Of a DNA stretch of 64,000 bases, positions 34,701-46,480 are shown piece by piece; the stretch's first letter is position 1, and every line of letters starts with the position of its first letter. The stretch lies in contig NW_006768792.1 in the NCBI RefSeq assembly GCF_000204055.1, positions 1 to 64,000 on the forward strand, in the 5' to 3' direction. The position numbers and the translations under genes are program-made. The notes under the pieces are model-generated. The model was not told the origin of the DNA. It saw only the letters and a program-made list of their open reading frames with translations, and did not search any database. The stretch comes from Melampsora larici-populina 98AG31. Taxonomy: Eukaryota; Basidiomycota; Pucciniomycetes; Pucciniales; Melampsoraceae.

Positions 34701-37700
34701 ATGTCTCGAAGGATTTTGCATGGTTACTTGCCCGTTTTATCCCTGGTCAGAGGAAGTGTTCACCTCACCCCTTACCCTCTGAACGCAGGAGGTCAGCCAA
34801 TGTTTCCAATTTCAAGTTTTGTGATTCTCATCGCTTTCGTTATCTCTTCGATTTCATCTTTCATCTTAGGGTCTTCTCGATTGGAAATGGTCCTTCCTCA
34901 AGACATACCAGAATGTATTGAAGAACCTTTCAAGCCTCGCTTGAAGACATCCATGCTAACACAGCTCCTCTTGCGACCAGGCTTCATCAAGGTCCTTACC
35001 GGTCCACTTGATTCAATATCATATTCGTGTCTTGCTTGTTCTGAGAGCAGAACAATGCAAATGCCCTCCGTTCGAAGGCACTGTGACCTCACCAGTCACA
35101 AAGAAAATTTCAAGATATGGAAGGCGGATCGTGCTCGCAAACGTCGCAAACCTCGCAAACGTCGTAAACCACGTCACAAATCTCCCCAGGAACCTCTTCA
35201 AACCAACGCCAACCAAGACGACATGACGAATGATCAACTTGAAGATCCAATCATAGCCAGTCCCAACGCGGCATCAGAAGAAGATGATCTTGAACAGCGT
35301 CAAAATATCCTCTTCGATCTTTGGAATAAAGATCATGCATCACTCTTTGATTCACCATCAATCAGCAGCAAAGAAGATGATTCAATTGGAGATGACACCG
35401 AAACAGACAACGACGGCGAGGAATCATCCTCAGAACATTTGGATGGCAATGAAGAGGGGGTCGTGCAGGAGGACAGCAAGTCCTGGGCGCCTTTTTCAAG
35501 CTTGGAGGTTGGCTTCTGTCTTCCTTTTTTGCTTTGATTCACAGAGATCGTTTATTGATTAAATCAATGATTTATTTATTTATTGCCTTCCTCCTCCATA
35601 AGCAACTCGTTGGCTTGCTGATTCTTGGCTCAACAAGGACAACAATGTCTCTACTCCAATACGAACGAGTTCGATCGTTTGTCAAACTCCTGGGTGTAGA
35701 GCTTCCTGGATATAAGGCCCTTCAGAACTTACGTCGGAAACTCAAGAAAAACTACGGTTATGATGTCTACGAGATTGTCAGCCCTTTGGAAAGGCCTTGC
35801 TTTGGACTGAAAGTCAAGCAAATTCTAAGCCAAGTAGGCAAACTTTATCCTTTCAAAAAACTCGACATCACTAACACCTTTTGCTTTTGGATAGGAACTG
35901 GCGAACCCTTATGTCTCAGAACAACTTCAGTTCATGCCCGAATTACCTGATCCAGCAAGCAAAATCAATCGACTGGCACAATCAAAGAAATAGCGAGAGA
36001 CGCTTGATGGGGACTTACGGGTCCAGATGGTCGAATCCAACAAGATTCACTTCTATTTGTTTGAACCAGTGCAGCTGCATTCTCAAAGGATTGTTGTACC
36101 CCACTTTTTCTATCAAGTGGGCACAGATATCTTTGCCAAGTGCAGCTCTGCACATCAAACTTACCAACGGGCTCAGAACCAATTGCCAAAGATCCGTGTG
36201 GAATATGAGTCGGTGTCTTCCTTTGATTCTTTAAGTTTGTCCTCTGTCAACATCAAAGATTTTTGGAGATCTTTCACCACGATCGAAGTACGCAGGAACG
36301 TCTTGATGAAAGATCACTGTGAGGATACAATGCATGGTAATTATTTATACGCATCATTCTGTTTTCACACACATCATCCTTTCATTCCAGCTGACCATCA
36401 TCCATTCTTTTTCAGAGAATCTTGGCAGCGGAAATTTCAATGAAGTCCCTTTCACAAATCCGTGGAGAACAAAGGCTAAAGGTAGGCTCATTCGCAACTT
36501 ACCACTGGTCTTGTATTGCGACGATCTCTCTGGGAATATTTCGAAGCGTTGGAACAAGCACATCGCCTTTTATTGCACTCTAGCTGGATTACCTCCAAAA
36601 TTCTCTAATCAGGAATACAATTGTCACTTCTTGACAACATCAAACACGGCAAGTGCTTTGGAGCTGGCTGAACCTTTGATTGATGAATTAAAGTAAGCCA
36701 GTACCTGTTCATTTCACCTATACAAGAATCTGATGTTGTTTTGTTGTATTCAGTGAATTGAGTACAAATGGTTTCATGGCCTATGATCATCGGAGTGATT
36801 CGCAAGTTCTAGTCATGACCATGGTACTATGCCATCTCGGAGACTCTCCAATGCACGCTGAGGTCACGAATACAATGAACCCCACAGTGTCGCTCACTCC
36901 ATGTCGGATTTGTAAATTGAAAGTCGAAAGTATGGTGGACAAACGAGCAACAAAGTATGTTAGTGATTTTATTGGAATTGACGAAAATGGAAACAAGGTA
37001 AGATTTAATTCCATGAAAAGTATTCTGCTAGACAACTACTTACCACAAATTTACCACCTCCAGTCGTCTCTGCCTCCGCGAAGCTGGTCAGAAACAAAAT
37101 CGAATACCCGCAAGCTCTGGGAATTGGCGCAGCGTCCCGGCACCATTGGATTGTTTGACACTGAATCGGCTGAAAAGGGTGTAAAAGACACACTCAATAT
37201 GCCATTTGTTAAGAAGGTCCAAGATTGGCATTGCGATCCATCATTATCAAAAGGTGATGTTGCACAGATGTGTCGTGATCTCAGTGATCAATTTGGAGAA
37301 TGTGTCTACAATCCATTTCTTCGTTTGAAAGGTAAATCCTGTCTCTTAAGCTTCATTCTTCAAACTATGCTGACTGTGTGGTTTTGTTTTTTTGAGCAGG
37401 GTTTGATGGGCATAAAGATACTCCGGTCGAAATCTTGCATGTTATGCTTCTAGGAATAGGAAAGTATCTTCTATGTCATTGAATGCAAAACTCGTCGCCA
37501 ATTGAGAAAGAAGGAATCTGGGCTCGATGGAGATCATTCAACACTTCAGGCTTGAAGATCCCAGCGATTCAACCCAAGAGCATGATTAATCACTTCCTCA
37601 GTCTTACTGGGAAGGAATTCCGCACCGTCCTTCAAGCAGGACCATTTATTTTCTTCGAGTGTGCCATGCCAGATGAGGAACGCGAAGCTTGGAAGGCTTT

Positions 37701-39151
37701 GTCTCACCTCTCTTCTTATCTATTTCAAACCGAAATCTCTGACATGGACGCCTATATCATTCAAGTCGGCCTTCAAGTTCAAATATTCCTTCGATCTATC
37801 GTACGGCTTTCGGCTCAATGGTGCAATAAGCCAAAATTCCACATGCTCACCCACCTTTGTGACGCAATCGAGAGATTTGGTCCGGCTTGTCTGTTTGCAA
37901 CCAAAAACTTCGAAGGATACAATGGCAACACACGAAATTCATCAATACATTCGAATCATTTGAGCCCTAGTAAAGATATTGCTAATTCTTTCAACAACCA
38001 CAGGCTCATCAGATCGATTACAGCTTCGGCGCTCAACTATCATGCAAATCTGAAGACATATATTCAAGCAGGCTCAAAGGTGACAGATGTATTCAAAAAT
38101 AATCGAGTCTTTCAAAAAGCATTGGGATATAATGCTCAATGGAATGAGCCAGGCGAGTTTCAGAGAGGATGTGAGTTACTCCATTGCTCACATGTTGAAG
38201 TTCACTGAAATTTGTTTCTTGTGGCAATTTGCAAAACACAACCCGCAAGATCTGAAGACTGTATCCCAGAAGCAATCAGGAACTCTTACACTGAAAAGAC
38301 ATGGAAAGTCTTGGACACTTTTACTCTTGAGGATCGACAAAAAGTAAAAAAGGATGACTTCATATCGGTATGGTGGTACCCGACTTGAGTCTTCATTTTT
38401 GAATAACTTATGGATGATGCATTAATCTTTTCTTTTGCAGGTACATCTTAGCACCGGCGATTTCCTTGGCCGGATCAGAAAATTGTGGGGTCTGAGTGGT
38501 TCAGGTCCTCGTCAGTGTAGATTTGAATTCTCCCGGTGTACAACAGCAGGCGTGAGTGATTTCTATGGCATGCGCGAAGTGGAAGAAACCAACCAGTCTG
38601 TGTGGGTCAGCCCCACAGTGAGTACATTCACTATTCTATTGTGGATCCATGAATTCTAACAGCTTGTTTTCGTACAGGATGTTGTCGGGGTTCTTAATGT
38701 TCAACACAATTGCCACAAAAGTGGATGTACAGTCAAGAAAAATCACCGAGTCATGATTGAGAGACGGATATCACATATCCAAGAACCAATGGTTGTTCAT
38801 GAGGACACGATTTTTTTTATCCTCAACTCTGCCGCTTTCTATTCTGCAGAGCTTCATCGTGAATGGGCTCAAATAAGATTCTCAAAAGTGCGGCCTGCTG
38901 ATTTTAAAACAGCAGTTGCAGAAGGAATTCAACATTGGGACACGTCTTTGAAAGAAAAGCAGGCAAAGAAAGAAAAGCAGATGCAAACTCTCAAGGACCG
39001 GTTCTTGGCACAACAAGAAGGACGCACGTCAAGAAAACGAAAGAGCAAAGGCAAACAACGTGCAACACAGGAAGAATCAACAGAAGGAGACTCAACACAA
39101 GAAGACTCGCCACTTGCTGGGCCTTCAACTGGGCATCTTTCCACTTTTTAA
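34701..39151 (+). pseudogene. CACTA (EnSpm)-like transposase, two nonsense codons
   Basis: Collinear exons encode a zinc-finger-like N-terminus (CLACSESRTMQMPSVRRHCD, then SHKENF) and an acidic linker. Next come a region with RSFVKLLGVELPGYKALQNL, then VLYCDDLSGNISKRWNKH, FMAYDHRSDSQVLVMTMVLC, LGDSPMHAEVTNT and CRICKLKVE. These are followed by TPVEILHVMLLGIGKY, KPKFHMLTHLCDAIERFGPA and DVVGVLNVQHNCHKSGC, with a Lys-rich tail ending at 39151. The layout recalls TNP2-type CACTA transposases and a basidiomycete family sharing the PVEILH and FHMLTHL motifs; family naming is tentative. TAG at 35991-35993 and TGA at 37480-37482 interrupt conserved blocks, so this copy is probably dead. The exact first exon is uncertain (34701-34886). 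Confidence 0.7.
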
Positions 39152-39311
39152 ATGTTATACTTGGTCACTGTTTGTTTGAGTTGCATTAATGTATTAAGGA
39201 AGTCTTTAAGTTAATTTACAAATTTCTGGCTTTATTCATGTCTTCAATTTAATTTACTGGATGGAACTGTTGTATGTTTGAATTCAAATATTTCTGTTCA
39301 AATACTACAAA

Positions 39312-39369
39312 TGAAGCTTTGCATTTTGCGAAATGCGAAGCTTCGCATTTCGCGAAATGCAAAGCTTCA
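39312..39369. repeat. 58-bp near-perfect palindrome
   Basis: Arms TGAAGCTTTGCATTTTGCG and its complement meet around GAAGCTTC with one mismatched position. It lies between the transposase-like gene and its accessory gene. Confidence 0.9.
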
Positions 39370-39652
39370 CATTCCTCAACTCTGTGATCCCCACATCCTT
39401 TGGAAAAGGATCTTACTCTGCCTTTCAATCAAGTCAAAATTAAACGCATCAAGATTCAGGTTTCAGCAAACCTTTCACAAAGGTTTCACAAGGTTTCACA
39501 TCACCAGGCCAATTCATTGATCACCTTCTTCAATTTTCATCGATCACCTTCTTCCACTTTCATCGATCACCTCCTTCAATTTCCATCAATCCTCCACGAA
39601 TCACGCCCACTGCAACCTTCATCAATCTTCTGTGAATCACCACGTCCTCAAG

Positions 39653-42368
39653 ATGTCTCAACGAAAGCGTGCTACACCTTATGCAAGGCCTTCAGCTACT
39701 GGTGGCATTAACACCCATCTGTCTCCGATCAAAGGTTTGGCTGACCAGCAACAAGGTGCGCGGGTGCGTTCTACAAACAAACCACCTCCTCAAGCCTCCT
39801 CATCAAAAACCAACAAACCACCTCCTCAAGCCTCCTCGTCGAAAACCAACAAACCACCTTCTCAAGCTGCGCCTTCGAAAACCACCAGAGCTTCTCAAGC
39901 TGCGCCTTCGAAAATCAACAAAGCGCCTTCAAAAATCAACAAACCACCTTCTCAAGCTGCACCTTTGAAAATCACCAGAGCTTCTCAAGCTGCGCCTTCG
40001 AAAATCAACAAACCACCTTCTCAATCTGTGCCTTTGAAAATCAACAAAGCACCTTCTCAATCTGTGCCTTCGAAAATCAACAAAGCACCTTCGAAAATCA
40101 ACAAAGCGCCTTCTAAAATCACCAGAGCTTCTCAAGCCTCCTCTTCAAAAGTGATCCAACCTCTTGCAATGAACAAGCGAACGAATTTGGGTAAGAAACC
40201 ACCTCATCATCAAGCTGACGAGGATGACGAAGTTGAGCCCTATGAGGAGATCTCTGGTTCGCCGGCTGGACTGCCCAGTGAGAATGAACTCTTCCAACCA
40301 GGAGATTTGGATTTCTTCAATCAATCATTCAATCAATCAGAGCGTAATAGTGGTCAGTTTTTATATATTCTTTACTTTGATTGATACCGGAACAAAACTA
40401 ACCCACCTAATGCTTCATAGAAAATGACAACAACGCTGGAAACGAAATTGAAAGTAATCATAGTGGTCAGTTTTTATATATTCTTTACTTTGATTGATAC
40501 CGGAACAAAACTAACCCACCTAATGCTTCATAGAAAATGACAACAAAGCTGGAAACGAAATCGAAAGTAATCATAGTGGTCAGTTTTTATATATTCTTTA
40601 CTTTAATCAATCAATCCCTGAATGAAACTAACACACCTAGTGCTTCATAGAAAATGACAACAACGCTGGAAACGAAATCAAAAGCAATGCAGGAGTGGCA
40701 GCTACTGACCCCGCTATCCAAACCGAAGTCGCAGACATCATGGCCGAAACGTTTGCATGCCACATGAATCGGGCCAAAGCGCTTATTTACAATCGAATTG
40801 CCACCCGTGTTGACCTTGACACGCAGCATCGTTTCATCTGTCGCAAACTCTCCAATGTCAGTGAGAATTTGCACTTTCATTCTTTTTTTTTCTTCGCTTT
40901 CAATATTGAACTAAATATCCTTTTCTGCTGTAGGTTGAATCTTCTGAAGAGCAATTCATGACAATCATGGCAAACATCATGGCTGATCGTCAAGCAAATG
41001 AATTATTCTTTTCAGAGATGAGGGCCCAAATGTCCGAGATGCAATCACAAATCTCCAAAATTGCATCTGGTGGTATTGGTTGGAAAGCAAGTAAAGAACT
41101 TAAAGTGAGTTGATTTGATTTTTCTAGAGTTGAACAATTGTTAGGTAATGTTCTCTTCTCTTTTGTCAGAAATGTGTGCGTCATTGGGCCACACAGTGCA
41201 TTTCGAAAGGCGATGTTCAGGCATACACAGCAACCAACAACAAAAAAGGCACTAAGACTCTGCTGCCTCACTCTCTTTACGCAAGGGTTATGGTAAGTGT
41301 TTTAATCTTTCATCAACATATCAACAAGGATCCAATGTTTGTTTTCAGACCAAGATCATGTCGAATCGTAACACATGGAAGAAGAAGATGTTACCACCTC
41401 GCTATGGAAAGGATCCAGACCCAGCAGCGTCAAGTGTTTTCCATCAGCTCATCAAGACGGTCTTGAAGGAAGTCCGAAAAGACCATTTAGGCACTGTAAG
41501 ATGTGTTCTATCAGACCATTGCGCTTATTTCACAAAACAACTGACTATCTTATCTCAATTCCATAGCTCCTGACGAACATTCAGCTTCCAGATCGATCCA
41601 TCGTCACCGGTGATGGTGCTGTACCAAGCATTTATGAGATTATGGTCAAGGCGAGTCCTCTGTTCAACTAAATCATTCAAGTCTTGAAGTTCTAACCAAG
41701 TTTGGATTAGCTCTACCAAAAAGAGCACGGGTATGTTGGAGGCAGTGTAGTGTCTCCAAAAAAAATCGTCAACGACGTTGGACATCTTCAAGTTGGTCGT
41801 CATGCATGGATAGTATGTGGTTTAGATGCTTTCTTCCTCTCTTCGTATGATCAATACAATGTGACTGACTTATTGCCTCAAATATCATCTTATTTAGAGG
41901 TTACAAGCCATACATTGGGGGTTAAACCGTCCAACTTATAAGACCAAAACTTTGTGGAACGTTATCGACCAAACTCTGGAGACCTTGCGCAATGAATCTT
42001 CAAGATACTGTTATGCGTATGTATTTTATCTACATTCATTTTATACTCATCTCGACTGACTTTCTTCTATAAACAGATGCTTTGTGCTGGTTTTAAAACA
42101 GGACATGATTTTTAATGGAAAAAGGACATTCACAGAATTGCAAGGGCTCACCAATTTCACGTTACCTAGTGAGGATGACATACAAGTTTGTATAGCGACT
42201 CTCAATGATTCCTTTGGCGAGGAGGCCGCCGGCCCCGATGAAGAGCTGTACGAGGCTCAAAAAGAAGAACAAGTAGTACGTGATGAGGCGCAAGAAGAAG
42301 AAGAAGAAGAAGAAGAAGAAGAAGAAGAGGAGGAGGAGGAGGAGGAGGAGGAAGAAGAAGAAGAGTAG
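39653..42368 (+). CDS. accessory protein of the CACTA-like element with tandemly duplicated exons
   Basis: Start MSQRKRATPYARPSATGG at 39653. The N-terminal ~160 residues are degenerate repeats of APSKINK/KPPSQAA/ITRASQ, Lys- and Ser-rich and probably disordered. After an acidic stretch come three copies of a 45-nt exon (40421-40465, 40534-40578, and the start of the exon at 40651) encoding ENDNNAGNEIESNHS. Further exons give TFACHMNRAKALIYNR, MRAQMSEMQSQISK (coiled coil), KCVRHWATQCISKGDVQ, a VGGSVVSPKKIV region and LRLQAIHWGLNRP. The end is a run of about 25 glutamates (42290-42366). No stop was found in the exon chain. It follows the transposase-like gene on the same strand, so partnership is inferred; the function is unknown. 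Confidence 0.7.
40353..40650 (+). repeat. tandem exon-plus-intron duplication
   Basis: A ~113-117-bp unit (intron starting GTCAGTTTTTATATATTC, acceptor TGCTTCATAG, 45-nt exon) is repeated. Exon starts are 40421, 40534 and 40651. Introns differ by only a few bases, so the duplication is recent; the exon length keeps the frame. Confidence 0.92.
42290..42366 (+). repeat. GAA/GAG coding microsatellite
   Basis: An uninterrupted run of GAA then GAG then GAA codons encodes the C-terminal polyglutamate of the accessory protein. Confidence 0.95.
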
Positions 42369-42969
42369 GTATCTGTGTGATTTAGATAGATGTTATTGAT
42401 TTCCTATTTTTAGATTTTATTTATTCTCATCTGGTATGGTTATTTTTCATTTTATGAGACAGGTTTCTCTTTCCTATTTTGAGATTTCATTTATTCTCAT
42501 CTGGTCATTTTATGAGAGCTTCTCATTTTTCTAATGTTGTATCGTGGTAGCTTTCAGATTGTATTCTACACTGTTTATTATTGTTCTTTGAAGTTATTGT
42601 GTGTAGCATGGCAATCAAATATTTTATTAGACTGTCTTTATCAAGTGGAGCCGCTGTTTATATGAGCCAAAAACGGAGTTTTGACCAGAATACCCTGTCT
42701 GTGTCACACAAAGGCAGAAAATTGACTGGTTTTTCACGAGTTTATTGACAAATTTTGACTGGGGCACATAGCACAGTATTAATTCCGGTTGTACCCACTC
42801 GATGTTTTCACGAATCATGCCTGCAGATGCCTGCGGTTTTTTCACCGCACAGCATAACCAGTGCAAAAACCGTACGGAGGCCTTCGTGGTGTAGGTCCCA
42901 GTCGCATTGGTCCAGATGAGTCGAAGTCGATGAGTTGGTAATCTGATACATTGGTTACCAACGATATCA
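42369..42969. other. 3' flank of accessory gene with direct repeats
   Basis: Two copies of a ~50-bp segment with TTCCTATTTTTAGATTTTAT, TATTCTCATCTGGT and TTTTATGAGA (about 42402-42460 and 42472-42517). No gene was seen. Confidence 0.5.
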
Positions 42970-43195
42970 AACCCTTTACCCTAGTAAACCCCCGGGCCGG
43001 GCCGCTGCGGGGTTGCGCTGCGCGGTGCGCCGCTGCATTTGCAACGCAACCCCATGGGTTATGGGTCTTGAACACCTAACGTACCGGGCATCGTATAGAC
43101 CTGGTGCGGTGCGGTGCGTTGCGGGGTAAACCCGGTGCGTTGCATTGCGGCGCGCTGCGCCCGTTGCGCAGCGCAGTGGCCCGGCGTTGTGGAGA
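42970..43195. mobile_element. GC-rich island resembling hAT termini, possible non-autonomous element
   Basis: Its two ends are roughly inverted: GGGCCGGGCCGCTGCGGGG near 42992, and the reverse complement of its right end reads CAACGCCGGGCCACTGCGC. The latter resembles the left end of the hAT element at 30120 (CAACGCTGGGCCGCTGCG). GCGTTGC/GCGCTGCGC words fill it. No target duplication could be confirmed. Confidence 0.55.
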
Positions 43196-44917
43196 GGGAG
43201 GGCCTGAAAAATTACTATTCAATGAATCAACTAAGGAAGTTTGTGAGTAAACTTAGAGGAAATGAAAGGATGAAGAAGATGGTAAAGAAGAAGTGAATCG
43301 ACTGATGACGTCAATTTCAAAATCATCCTTTCATAGAAATAGAATCCGACCCGTCAGATGCACATGTAATGTAAGTCCTGTTATTTTAACATTCCTATCT
43401 GTTAATAACAAGTGACCAACTTCAAAGAAAGCATCTAGACAATGCCAAAGACGATTCCAGACGGCTCCTGATTGAGAATGCCGTTGAGTCTTGGATCAAA
43501 ACAAAAAGTAAGTCTCCAGATGAACAAAAACAATTCAACATCGAGGTCATAATTAATAACTATGGATTCTGTTGACTTTTTATCGAACAAAAAGATTAGC
43601 TTTGAAAAATCATCATCTTTCACTTTTCATCACAGACACATATCAATCAATATTTGTCTCAGCTTCTCAACAGCAATCAGTATAATCAAAATGGAAGCTA
43701 CATTCAATGGAATACATCATTTTTGTACGAGATCTGTAGATGAGAGTAGGCATGCAACATTCAAAATCTGTGTTTTGCTTCACATTATTCTCCACAAGAA
43801 GATGATGAAGATATTCAATTTTCCAACTTTACAAAGACTGCTTAGATTGGAATTTGGATCACATGATTGTTACAGTCTGTCATAATCCAAAAGATCAGCC
43901 TTAGGAAGAGATGGTAGAGAAGGCGATCAGACTCACCTTGAAGATAGTAGAGACCAGGCGCAAGTTTCCAATTTTTTCTTACTGCTAAAGTACGATATAT
44001 GGCTTGTTTTCCACGTTTTTTCGTGTTTTACGTCACATATGGTAGTTAATTTGGCCTTTGAAACGAGTTGCGCAGTATAATCGAGTACAAGAACCGTTTC
44101 TTCTCGTCAAGCCTCATAAAGTTTTGGTGAGAACCATCTTGACCCACTCGTCTGAAAAACGACGTTCTTGCACATCATAACTTGATATTGCATCCTTGTC
44201 ACATAACTGCAAGTTTTTTGAAAAACCAGAAACTTGTATTCCTAAACTTGAAATTTCCTTACTATGCAAGGATGTCTCAGACATATTTTCAAGCTTTTAC
44301 CCATCAAATAGTGCTCTATGTTGCACGTCTCTTCATTTGAGTTCCTTGGCGCCTGATTTTGGACAAGAAATGACGCCTCAAAGTTATGGATTTGGAGGAA
44401 TCCTTGCAGAACTGGTCGTACCCAGTTTTTTGTGAAAGGTCATGGAATGAACTTTTGGGTATATATTTCCGAAGATGACATGGATTTAGGTAGGTCAGCT
44501 TGTGACACCCCGTCGTATGTCACTCGAACTTAAATGTATGTACTTGAGCTTAAATGAAACTTACGCGATGATTCCAAATCCTAAAACCACTCTGAAGTAG
44601 GATTTCTTGTTAGAAGGTCGCAAATGTGCGCCTGGACCTTAGTAAAAACCCCAAAGTTTCAATCCAATGCGAGAAGTTTCAATTCAACATTGATGTCTAA
44701 ACAATGATCAGAAAAAGACCTAAAAGTAGAAATCGAATCCAAAAGACTATTTGGATTTGAAGCAGCGAACTGAATTTCAAAAGCTTGTGGAACAATGCAT
44801 AATTTTGAATTGTTTTTGGTCATCTGGAGACTTACTTTTTGTTTTGATCCAAGACTCAACGGCATTCTCAATCAGGAGCCATCTGGAATTGTCTTTGGCA
44901 TTGTCTAGATGCTTTCT
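43196..44917. repeat. repeat-derived region bounded by inverted 113-bp copies
   Basis: The segment 43426-43538 and the reverse complement of 44804-44917 are nearly identical and encode a fragment with LLIENAVESWIKTKSKS. The DNA between has no coherent gene; around 44500 a TGTGACACCCCGTCGTATGTCAC sequence resembles an LTR edge but no partner was seen. Confidence 0.6.
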
Positions 44918-45033
44918 ATGATGTTCTGGTGAGGTCTGATGAGAGTTACTCAAAAATTGAGTATCTGTACAGGGCAATACAGGTTTGTGTTTCGGGGTTT
45001 GAGGTTTGTCCTCCACCCTCCTCTCTCGTCCAT
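44918..45033 (+). repeat. 116-bp dispersed repeat, copy 2
   Basis: Matches the reverse complement of 29659-29774. It directly abuts the inverted-repeat arm at 44804-44917, which copy 1 lacks. Confidence 0.88.
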
Positions 45034-45049
45034 TGTATTTTTAGGCATT

Positions 45050-45540
45050 TTGTACGGTACTCAAAGCTACACCACGGGGAGATGTGGCCAATCTGCAGGC
45101 GGCCTGTAACCGGGTCATTTTCAAAAAAAGACTGACGGCCTTGTGTTGCACGTAAAGTGGGATTTTGGCCTGTAGACCATATTTGAAGGAGGGTCTGTAG
45201 GCAGATTGTATACGGCCTGCAGGCCGTTTTGGGAGGTCTGCTAAACTCATCTAAGTCCCTCGCCCGAGTAGTCAAGGGAGGGACTTACAGCCAGTCTCCC
45301 TTTTCAACTCACAACAGCACAATTTTTGATGTGTTTTGCTTTAGACCACCTGCGGGATAGATAGTCTGTAATGGGACATCAGGGAATCACAAAATGGCCT
45401 AATCTGGTCTCAGAAAGGTTGGTGTTTTTGGAGACCATTCTGAGATGGGGTAAGACCATTTCAGGAAACCCTGTGGCCCGCTACAGACGGCCCAGGCAGT
45501 CTGCAGACACAGAACCCTCCTGTGGTGTAAGTATTCCATC
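45050..45540. other. region rich in GGCCTGTAG/CTGCAGGCC words
   Basis: Many short direct and inverted copies of GGCCTGTAG and TCTGCAG, including the palindrome ACGGCCTGCAGGCCGT (~45212-45227). It looks like the subterminal region of an unidentified transposon or MITE. No gene was seen. Confidence 0.45.
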
Positions 45541-46000
45541 CAAGGAATGGACAATCAATATGCCACAATAGTGAACTTTGAAGTCTAGAACCAAAGTGTG
45601 GTTACCTTTTATAGCTCCAAAGAATGATGAATACAAGATCAGTCTCAAAATGCCCACAGGAATATTCAATGATAGTAATAAAGAAAGATAGAATGAAATG
45701 AGAATGAATAATGATCATGAACTGCTTACCTAGCTCCAAATAATAATGAATACAAGAGCAGTCTTGAAATTCCCTAAGGAGCTAGTCTGAAGCATGCACA
45801 TTTGATAATATATACAACTAGACAATTTGGCACCCAGCCGCCAATGCTTGGATCTCACCGTAACGCAACAAATTACGGTCTGCATGCAGGAACGGTACGG
45901 TATACCGTTGTAGGTAGCCACCTCGTCGTACCGTTGTAGATGTTGAGAGACACCTTTGTCTCTATGAATGTCTTTGGAGTTTGGGAACAGGGATCTGAAA

Positions 46001-46480
46001 AGCACCAGATTGTATAAGCAAGAAATAGGAAAATGGACATGTCTAATAAAGACTTCTGACCTGATAAAGCACCAGCTTGTATAAGCAACAAATAGGAAAA
46101 CAGAGTTGTCTAGTAAAGACTTCTGACCTGAAAGGTGGTACAGAATTTCAGTTAGACAAAGTTAGTTATAGGTATCACTTTATTTGATACCGATCTTAGG
46201 AACTTGAGAGAACAGTTTTTTTCTCTTTCCAAAGATAAATTTTATTCACCTGATAAAGCACCAGCTTGTATAAGCAACAAATAGGAAAACGGACTTGTCT
46301 AGTATAGACTTCTGACCTAAACAACGAGATTAGAAAAAGTTAACTAAACTGAAAGATTGATAAGAAACAAGACACTAATTAATATGTACCTGAAAGGTGG
46401 TACAGAATTTCAGTTGGACAAAGTTAGTTATAGGTATCACTTTATTTGATACCAATCTTGGGAACTTGAGATAACAGTTT
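46001..46480 (+). repeat. compound direct repeats
   Basis: Module A (AGCACCAGCTTGTATAAGCA through GACTTCTGACCT, about 64 bp) starts near 46001, 46068 and 46257. Module B (CTGAAAGGTGGTACAGAATT through GGAACTTGAG, about 88 bp) starts near 46129 and 46389. The order A-A-B-A-B shows repeated segmental duplication. Confidence 0.88.

Noticed and set aside
42084..42368. Independent gene encoding a polyglutamate protein
   Set aside because: It is the last exon of the accessory gene starting at 39653, with consistent splice phase.
44498..44530. LTR retrotransposon edge (TGTGACACCCCG)
   Set aside because: No second LTR, primer-binding site or pol sequence nearby.
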